The notes beneath the pieces were generated by a model. That model saw only the letters and a list, made by a program, of their open reading frames with translations. It was not told the origin of the DNA and made no database searches. Below are positions 19,374 through 23,475 of a DNA stretch of 23,475 nt, piece after piece. The stretch covers positions 1 through 23,475 of the forward strand of contig CAKPKE010000019.1 of NCBI GenBank assembly GCA_934167095.1, read 5' to 3'. Positions within the stretch are counted from its first letter, which is position 1. Each line of letters begins with the position of its first letter. Source of the stretch: an uncultured Clostridia bacterium. GTDB taxonomy: Bacteria > Bacillota > Clostridia > TANB77 > CAG-508. Both the position numbers and the translations under genes were made by a program.

Positions 19374-20384
19374 TTAATTCAAATTTTCAATAGCTACTGC
19401 ATGAGCAATTCCAGGTATTGATTCGCCTTGCTGGCTACTTGTAGAATTCATCAATGCACCTGTTGCTATAATTAGAATATTTTTTATTTTCTTCTCTTTT
19501 AATAATTTAAAGAAATATCCAGAAAAAATAGTTCCAATACATGCGCAACCACTTCCGCCAGCATGAGTATCTTGTCTATCTTTGTCGAACATTAAAACTC
19601 CGCAATCATTGTAATTTCCATTTATATTGTATCCTTTTGATTGAGCCATGTCTTTTAAAATGTTACTTCCAATATGACCTAAATCTCCTGTTATTATAAC
19701 GTCGTAAAAGCTTGGTTTTCTTCCTGTATCATGCAAATGCGTTATTAATGTATCTAATGCTGCTGGCGCCATTGCAGCTCCCATGTTATTTGCATCCTTT
19801 ATTCCCATATCAACAATTTTTCCCGGAGTTATACTTGTTATATATGGACCTTCTCCATTCTTAGCAAGTACTACAGCTCCAGAACCTGTTACTGTCCATT
19901 GTGATGTAGGAGTTCTTTGATTTCCTAATTCTAGCGGAAATCTAAATTGTTTTTCAGCGCTACAAAAATGACTTGATGTTGCACAAAGCACATTATTTGC
20001 AGCTCCTCCTTCAACAAATACCGAACCTAAACAAATACTTTCTGCAAAAGTTGAACATGCTCCAAACACTCCAAAATATGGAATATTACTATCTCTTAGT
20101 CCAAAATCTGATGATATACATTGATTTAATAAATCACCTGCAAAGCAATAATCTATATCAGAACTTGCGACTCCAGATTTTGCAATAGCAAGATTTACAG
20201 TTTCTTTTATTATTTTACTTTCTGCCTTTTCCCAAGACTTCTCTCCCCAAAATTCATCTTCTAAACACTTATCAAAATATTTTGCCATTGGTCCATCAGC
20301 TTCTTTAGGTCCTACAATTGATGCAGCTTGCAAAATAGTTGGTGGATTATCCATACAAATTGTTTGTTTTCCTAATTTATGCAT
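19374..20384 (-). CDS. spoVAD: Stage V sporulation protein AD
   Basis: SpoVAD is the soluble, thiolase-fold subunit of the SpoVA channel and is known to bind dipicolinic acid. The 336-residue product matches the family length and has VFGACSTFAES, CATSSHFCSAEKQFRFPLE and GGSGCACIGTIFSGYF. I chose ATG 20384, preceded by AAAGGAG at 12 bp; a longer TTG start at 20408 would contain that RBS. It lies between spoVAC and spoVAE in the usual order. Confidence 0.96.
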   Translation of the reverse strand: MHKLGKQTICMDNPPTILQAASIVGPKEADGPMAKYFDKCLEDEFWGEKSWEKAESKIIKETVNLAIAKSGVASSDIDYCFAGDLLNQCISSDFGLRDSNIPYFGVFGACSTFAESICLGSVFVEGGAANNVLCATSSHFCSAEKQFRFPLELGNQRTPTSQWTVTGSGAVVLAKNGEGPYITSITPGKIVDMGIKDANNMGAAMAPAALDTLITHLHDTGRKPSFYDVIITGDLGHIGSNILKDMAQSKGYNINGNYNDCGVLMFDKDRQDTHAGGSGCACIGTIFSGYFFKLLKEKKIKNILIIATGALMNSTSSQQGESIPGIAHAVAIENLN

Positions 20385-20443
20385 TTTTTCTCTTTCTCCT
20401 TTATTCAAGATATTTTCATAATAATTATTTTTTCTTACTAACT

Positions 20444-20884
20444 CTAAAAAATAGTAGCAATTATTCCGATTATCACAGATGCTGAAATTCCAAATACTAA
20501 AACAGGTCCTGCAACAGTAAACATTTTTCCGCCAACACCCATTACATATCCTTCTGATTTATACTCTATCGCAGGAGCTACTATTGAATTTGCAAATCCT
20601 GTAATTGGTACTAATGAACCTGCTCCTGCAAATTTTCCAATTCTATTAAATACATTTAAAGCAGTTAAAAGAGCTGCAATTCCTATTAAGACAATTGAAA
20701 CAACCGTTGATGACATTGTTTGATCTAGACCTTTAAATTTACAAAAATCAAATATAATTTGACCTATTGAACAAATAAGTCCACCTACCCAAAAAGCATT
20801 AAAGCAATTTTTTAGTATTGGAGAATTAGGTGATTTTTTATTTACATACTCATTATATTCTTTTGCAGTATCAACTTTTTCCAT
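20444..20884 (-). CDS. spoVAC: Stage V sporulation protein AC
   Basis: SpoVAC is the membrane subunit thought to form a mechanosensitive pore for Ca-dipicolinate. The 146-residue product starts with a polar stretch (YNEYVNKKSPNSP), then has four hydrophobic segments with FWVGGLICSIGQI and GSLVPITGFANSIVAPAIE. It is 15 bp downstream of the dodecin-like gene, with GAAAGGAG in the gap, so the two are almost certainly co-transcribed. Confidence 0.95.
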   Translation of the reverse strand: MEKVDTAKEYNEYVNKKSPNSPILKNCFNAFWVGGLICSIGQIIFDFCKFKGLDQTMSSTVVSIVLIGIAALLTALNVFNRIGKFAGAGSLVPITGFANSIVAPAIEYKSEGYVMGVGGKMFTVAGPVLVFGISASVIIGIIATIF

Positions 20885-20899
20885 TCTGAATTCTCCTTT

Positions 20900-21106
20900 C
20901 TATTGTCTATTTCTATCAATCATGAATGTTAAATCTAAGTCAACATAGTATTCTGAAATTTTGTTACCATTTATTTTTGCTTTTTGTTCAATTATTTTTA
21001 CTCCTGTTAAATAGTCCAAAGTTTTTGAAGCCTCATCTATAGTTTTTACAATTGCATCTTTCCAAGAAACTGTAGACGCCCCTGTTATTATTAAATGTTT
21101 TTCCAT
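20900..21106 (-). CDS. Dodecin-family protein at the head of the spoVA operon
   Basis: A 68-residue protein that matches the dodecin pattern along its full length: SWKDAIVKTIDEASKTLDYL, then IIEQKAKINGNKISEYYVDLDLTFMID. Dodecins are small dodecameric shells; one type stores flavins, another binds calcium. The tryptophan that stacks on flavin in classical dodecins (the W of DWFEVVEQ-type sequences) is Gly here (TGVKIIEQ), so flavin storage is doubtful. I chose ATG 21106, with AGAGG 8 bp upstream; a longer start at 21157 has no family support. It is 15 bp before spoVAC. A spore-specific, perhaps calcium-related role is inference only. Confidence 0.85.
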   Translation of the reverse strand: MEKHLIITGASTVSWKDAIVKTIDEASKTLDYLTGVKIIEQKAKINGNKISEYYVDLDLTFMIDRNRQ

Positions 21107-21277
21107 AAAATTACCTCTTAACAAAATATTTAGGTTTTTAAATTCAGGATTACCCATAAACCTTTATAATTATTCTTTTTTTATTTTTTACAAATTCTTA
21201 AAAATTATGCAAAATTTATTTTAATTTGTTTTATTTTCTTTTAATGCTAGTAACTATCGTTTTTAACATTCTAATTA
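21107..21277. other. AT-rich gap upstream of the spoVA operon
   Basis: This stretch must hold the promoter of the dodecin-spoVA operon, expected to be sigma-G dependent, but I could not place a convincing GnATR / CATnnTA pair. No RNA gene or open frame of note is visible. Confidence 0.4.
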
Positions 21278-21306
21278 TTGCAAAATATCCCCAAAACTGT
21301 TACAAT
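21278..21306 (+). promoter_or_regulatory. Promoter of the plus-strand membrane-protein gene
   Basis: TTGCAA (21278-21283), 17 bp, TACAAT (21301-21306). The predicted start near 21313 leaves a leader of about 118 nt containing the GGGGTAAAAAAC box at 21364-21375. Confidence 0.55.
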
Positions 21307-21363
21307 AGATAATATCTAGTTATGTACTAGTTTAGTATATATGTTCTATAACAAATATTTTTA

Positions 21364-21375
21364 GGGGTAAAAAAC
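21364..21375 (+). repeat. 5' UTR box complementary to the downstream hairpin loop
   Basis: GGGGTAAAAAAC is perfectly complementary to GTTTTTTACCCC at 21931-21942, which lies in the apical loop of the large hairpin downstream of the same gene. Confidence 0.75.
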
Positions 21376-21430
21376 GAATTTTTAAGTTATCTATCAGACC
21401 AGTTGAACCATTATAGAAAAGAGGTATATT

Positions 21431-21862
21431 ATGAAAAACTTCAAGAAAGAAATTATCGCAATTTTTTCTGGTATCGGATTGGCTTATCTTTGGCAGATAT
21501 TTTCTCTTATCATGTGCTGTATCTTAAATTCTGATGGAGACTTCTTTATCACAAGAGAGATGTTTATTCCTTCAAGTAGCATGCTACTTATTCTGGCACC
21601 AACTATAGCATGGAGCCTAATGGGACCTCTTAGAGTTAGGTGGCTCAAAAAATGGCTATACATTTCACTGTATGGTCTGGCTTTTCTTATTACATTTATA
21701 ATAATTTCAGCCATCACATTACACATCTTTCCAAACTTGTGGCAAGAGCCATATTATTGGATTGCTAATATTATAATCGCTATATTATTAGCATTTCACC
21801 TTATCCCTTCAATTTATTCAGTTATAGAACGCCTTTTGCCAAAGGAAGACGAGCAAAGTTAA
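21431..21862 (+). CDS. Four-helix membrane protein of unknown function
   Basis: A 143-residue hydrophobic protein with four predicted membrane segments (about 10-32, 51-66, 76-99, 108-131) and a charged C-terminus (RLLPKEDEQS). I recognise no family. RBS AGAGG lies 8 bp before the ATG. It is an isolated plus-strand gene placed convergent to rplT and divergent from the spoVA operon, with its own promoter and a long leader. Codon choice looks less AT-biased than in the flanking genes, which may point to acquisition. Its 5' and 3' flanks are complementary over 12 bp, a feature it shares in kind with the other plus-strand gene at 12279. Confidence 0.75.
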   Translation: MKNFKKEIIAIFSGIGLAYLWQIFSLIMCCILNSDGDFFITREMFIPSSSMLLILAPTIAWSLMGPLRVRWLKKWLYISLYGLAFLITFIIISAITLHIFPNLWQEPYYWIANIIIAILLAFHLIPSIYSVIERLLPKEDEQS

Positions 21863-21879
21863 CCTATTAAATGGCAATA

Positions 21880-21980
21880 AAAGAATCAGTAAATAATACT
21901 TATTAAAATTATAGAGAATATCGCAAAGTAGTTTTTTACCCCACTTTCTTCTCTATACCGAGTATATTTACTGATTCTTT
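21880..21980. terminator. Large three-level hairpin between convergent genes
   Basis: The outer stem is 15 bp (21880-21894 / 21966-21980), continued by 5 bp after one bulged base; the middle stem is TATAGAGAA / TTCTCTATA (21910-21918 / 21949-21957); the apical stem is AAAGT / ACTTT around a 13-nt loop holding GTTTTTTACCCC. On the minus strand the outer arm is followed by TTTTATT, so it can end rplT; on the plus strand it ends the membrane-protein gene. It is more elaborate than a simple bidirectional terminator. Confidence 0.75.
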
Positions 21981-22004
21981 ATATAAATATGTAATTTTAT
22001 AAAA

Positions 22005-22358
22005 TTATTTTGCATTTTTTGCAGTTTCAACAACTTTTGCAAATGCATTCATATCATTTACAGCCATTTCAGCAAGCATTTTTCTGTTTATAACAACATT
22101 TGCTTTCTTTAATCCATTGATTAATTCGCTGTATGTCATTCCATTCATTCTTGCTGCAGCATTTATTCTTGCTATCCATAATTTTCTGAAGTTAGATTTT
22201 TTATCTTTTCTTCCAACATATGCATAGTTTCCAGATTTCATAACAGCTTGTTTAGCCATTCTAAATCTATAATGCTTTGCTCCATAATATCCTTTTGCTC
22301 TTTTTAATACTTTTTTATGTTTTTTACGAGTAATTATTGCTGATTTAACTCTTGCCAT
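22005..22358 (-). CDS. rplT: 50S ribosomal protein L20
   Basis: L20 is an early-assembly protein of the large subunit that binds 23S rRNA and, in Bacillota, also represses its own operon by acting on the infC leader. The 117-residue product has the basic N-terminal extension and the family core (HKKVLKRAKGYYGAKHYRFR, NFRKLWIARINAAAR). Length is normal. Third gene of infC-rpmI-rplT. Confidence 0.98.
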   Translation of the reverse strand: MARVKSAIITRKKHKKVLKRAKGYYGAKHYRFRMAKQAVMKSGNYAYVGRKDKKSNFRKLWIARINAAARMNGMTYSELINGLKKANVVINRKMLAEMAVNDMNAFAKVVETAKNAK

Positions 22359-22385
22359 TTTTTATTCACCTTCCTTAATCTTCTA

Positions 22386-22592
22386 CTATTTTGTTCCATA
22401 TGGTAGCAATTTTTTGATTGCTCCTTCACATGTTTTATCTGCATAAGCATCTAATACGCTTCCTCTTGCTTTAGCTCTTGATGTTTTGTTTGCAAGAAGA
22501 TGTCTTCTATTTGCTTTAGTTCTTTTTACTTTTCCTGTTGCTGTATATGAATATCTTTTCTTTGCAGCTTTGTTTGTCTTTAATTTTGGCAT
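22386..22592 (-). CDS. rpmI: 50S ribosomal protein L35
   Basis: A 68-residue, very basic protein of the large ribosomal subunit with the typical MPKLKTNKAAKKRY start and HLLANKTSRAKA motif. Preceded by AAGGAGG at good spacing. It lies between infC and rplT, the universal order. Confidence 0.97.
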   Translation of the reverse strand: MPKLKTNKAAKKRYSYTATGKVKRTKANRRHLLANKTSRAKARGSVLDAYADKTCEGAIKKLLPYGTK

Positions 22593-22649
22593 TTTTGTTT
22601 CCTCCTTAATTTTTTTGGCTTGTTAGCCTATATATTAATAGCTTAAAAC

Positions 22650-23159
22650 TTATTTTTTAGCTAATATTATAAACATATTTTTTCCTTCTAATAAAGGTTT
22701 CTTTTCTACATTTGCAATATCTGATAGATTTTCAATAAAATCATTTAGAGTTTGTTCACCCATTTTTGTGTAGTTCATTTCTCTTCCTCTAAATCTAACT
22801 GTTATTTTTACTTTATTTCCATCTTCAAGAAATTTTCTTGCATTTTTTGCTTTGAACTCAAAATCATGTTTTTCAATGTTTGGTGTTACTCTTAATTCCT
22901 TCATTTCTAAAACTTTTTGATTTTTTCTAGCTTCTTTTTCTCTTTTAGCTTGTTCAAATTTATATTTACCATAGTTCATTAATTTGCATACTGGTGGTTT
23001 TGTACCTGGTGAAACTAAAACTAAGTCAAGTCTTGCTTCTGCAGCCTTGTCTAAAGCTTCATCTAATGATAAAACTCCAAATTTTTCACCATTTTCTCCT
23101 ATTAATTGAACTTCTCTTGCTCTAATCTTTTCATTTATTAGTAATTCTTGTTTTATAAT
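22650..23159 (-). CDS. infC: Translation initiation factor IF-3, AUU start
   Basis: IF-3 binds the 30S subunit, prevents premature joining of 50S and checks the start codon. The product has the N-terminal domain (LLINEKIRAREVQLIGENGE...), a Lys/Arg linker (YKFEQAKREKEARKNQK) and the C-terminal domain ending in NMFIILAKK. There is no ATG, GTG or TTG at the expected start. GGAGG is followed after 7 bp by ATT (23159-23157), so initiation is at AUU, giving 169 residues. An AUU start is the known autoregulatory start of infC in other bacteria. A TTG at 23222 would add 21 unlikely residues and lies within the leader attenuator. Confidence 0.95.
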   Translation of the reverse strand: MIKQELLINEKIRAREVQLIGENGEKFGVLSLDEALDKAAEARLDLVLVSPGTKPPVCKLMNYGKYKFEQAKREKEARKNQKVLEMKELRVTPNIEKHDFEFKAKNARKFLEDGNKVKITVRFRGREMNYTKMGEQTLNDFIENLSDIANVEKKPLLEGKNMFIILAKK

Positions 23160-23334
23160 TAAAACACCTCCAAATACAAATTTATCTTTTAACAAAAAAA
23201 GATTGGCTTTTTTCAAAGTCAACCCACAGTTTTATTTTATTATCCACATATATTACACAATTGTAGATAAAATATAAAATTTTGACCTTTTGCCTCATTT
23301 AGCTAAGGTGAGCAGTGGATTGCTTCTTAAACTA
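23160..23334 (-). promoter_or_regulatory. infC leader, probable L20-type attenuation leader
   Basis: A leader of about 175 nt between the promoter and infC. CAATCCAC near its 5' end (minus strand, 23322-23315) can pair over 8 bp, one G-U, with GTGGGTTG (23227-23220). That second segment includes the 5' arm of the terminator at 23194-23224, so the two folds exclude each other, as in antitermination. In Bacillus subtilis L20 binding to the infC leader causes termination; the same logic is inferred here. Confidence 0.65.
23194..23224 (-). terminator. Attenuator terminator in the infC leader
   Basis: On the minus strand GGTTG-A-CTTT-GAAA-AAAG-C-CAATC forms a hairpin with one A-C mismatch and a GAAA loop, followed at once by seven T. 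It sits about 35 bp before the infC start. Confidence 0.7.
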
Positions 23335-23340
23335 TTAAAG

Positions 23341-23369
23341 AGTATACTACATAAAATTCCCAAAGTCAA
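23341..23369 (-). promoter_or_regulatory. Strong promoter of infC-rpmI-rplT
   Basis: TTGACT (23364-23369), 17 bp, TATACT (23341-23346) on the minus strand, with the predicted start near 23334. The -35 lies in one arm of a perfect 9-bp inverted repeat AAAGTCAAG / CTTGACTTT (23362-23370 / 23388-23396). The remaining 23397-23475 shows no gene. Confidence 0.8.
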
Positions 23370-23475
23370 GTATTTTTTCAAAAATTGCTTGACTTTTACT
23401 GTAGGTTAGTCAATCATTTGTCACAAATTATTTAAAATAAATACTTTGAGCACCTATATTGCAAATAACGATTCT

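Noticed and set aside
19374..20408. Longer spoVAD from a TTG at 20408
   Set aside because: The RBS AAAGGAG lies inside this extension and fits ATG 20384, which gives the normal family length.
20900..21157. Longer dodecin-like protein from 21157
   Set aside because: The extra 17 residues are outside the dodecin pattern and ATG 21106 has the better RBS.
21484..21726. Minus-strand open frame inside the plus-strand membrane-protein gene
   Set aside because: No RBS or family resemblance; the plus frame has promoter, RBS and coherent membrane segments.
22650..23222. IF-3 starting at TTG 23222
   Set aside because: The added residues do not match IF-3 and the region folds as a leader terminator; ATT with GGAGG is the better start.

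Overview
This window reads as chromosome from a low-GC, endospore-forming member of the Bacillota, most likely a Clostridia-type gut or anaerobic lineage. The signs are AT-rich DNA, strong GGAGG-type ribosome binding sites, a complete spoIIA operon, spoIID, spoIIQ and spoVAC-AD-E, and split transketolase subunits. I cannot name a genus. Almost every gene is on the minus strand. Only two short genes, at 12279-12797 and 21431-21862, are on the plus strand, and both look like isolated insertions between minus-strand operons.

In the direction of minus-strand transcription (right to left) the layout is as follows. (1) 23475-22005: infC-rpmI-rplT, with a consensus promoter, an attenuator leader and an AUU start for IF-3. 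(2) 21862-21278: a plus-strand four-helix membrane protein whose 5' UTR matches the apical loop of a large hairpin downstream of it. (3) 21106-18974: a dodecin-like gene leading spoVAC, spoVAD and spoVAE, the spore Ca-dipicolinate uptake genes, closed by a terminator. (4) 18783-14736: two paralogous BspA-type leucine-rich-repeat proteins with prepilin-like anchors. Each has a long AC/GT dinucleotide tract inside its first codons. (5) 14712-12930: a split transketolase, C-terminal subunit first, starting 23 bp after the second LRR gene. (6) 12797-12182: a plus-strand secreted protein of unknown function. (7) 12073-11105: a LytTR-domain regulator with two small membrane proteins. (8) 10975-5655: ftsE-ftsX, two coiled-coil M23 peptidases and a CtpA-type protease, a cell-wall hydrolysis and division operon. 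(9) 5407-1839: spoIIAA-spoIIAB-sigF, spoIID and spoIIQ, the sigma-F switch followed by engulfment genes. It carries Spo0A boxes upstream and a sigma-F-like promoter in front of spoIIQ. (10) 1589-48: rny (RNase Y), with its own promoter and terminator.

The most striking signal is the pair of LRR genes. Both have the same start region, AC/GT tract and prepilin-like segment. The upstream copy has 15 dinucleotide units and is in frame. The downstream copy has 19 units and is out of frame: its intact promoter, RBS and ATG lead to a stop after 27 codons, while the rest of the reading frame is undamaged. Removing one unit restores a 657-residue protein. This looks like a slipped-strand ON/OFF switch for surface proteins. 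A 120-bp block next to the tract is identical in both copies although the rest of the genes has diverged.

A second unexpected pattern is that both plus-strand genes have a 5' UTR segment complementary to sequence just downstream of the gene (16 bp with a 2-nt bulge, and 12 bp). This suggests long-range mRNA pairing or inverted repeats bounding a cassette. A third is a dodecin lacking the flavin-stacking tryptophan at the head of the spoVA operon.
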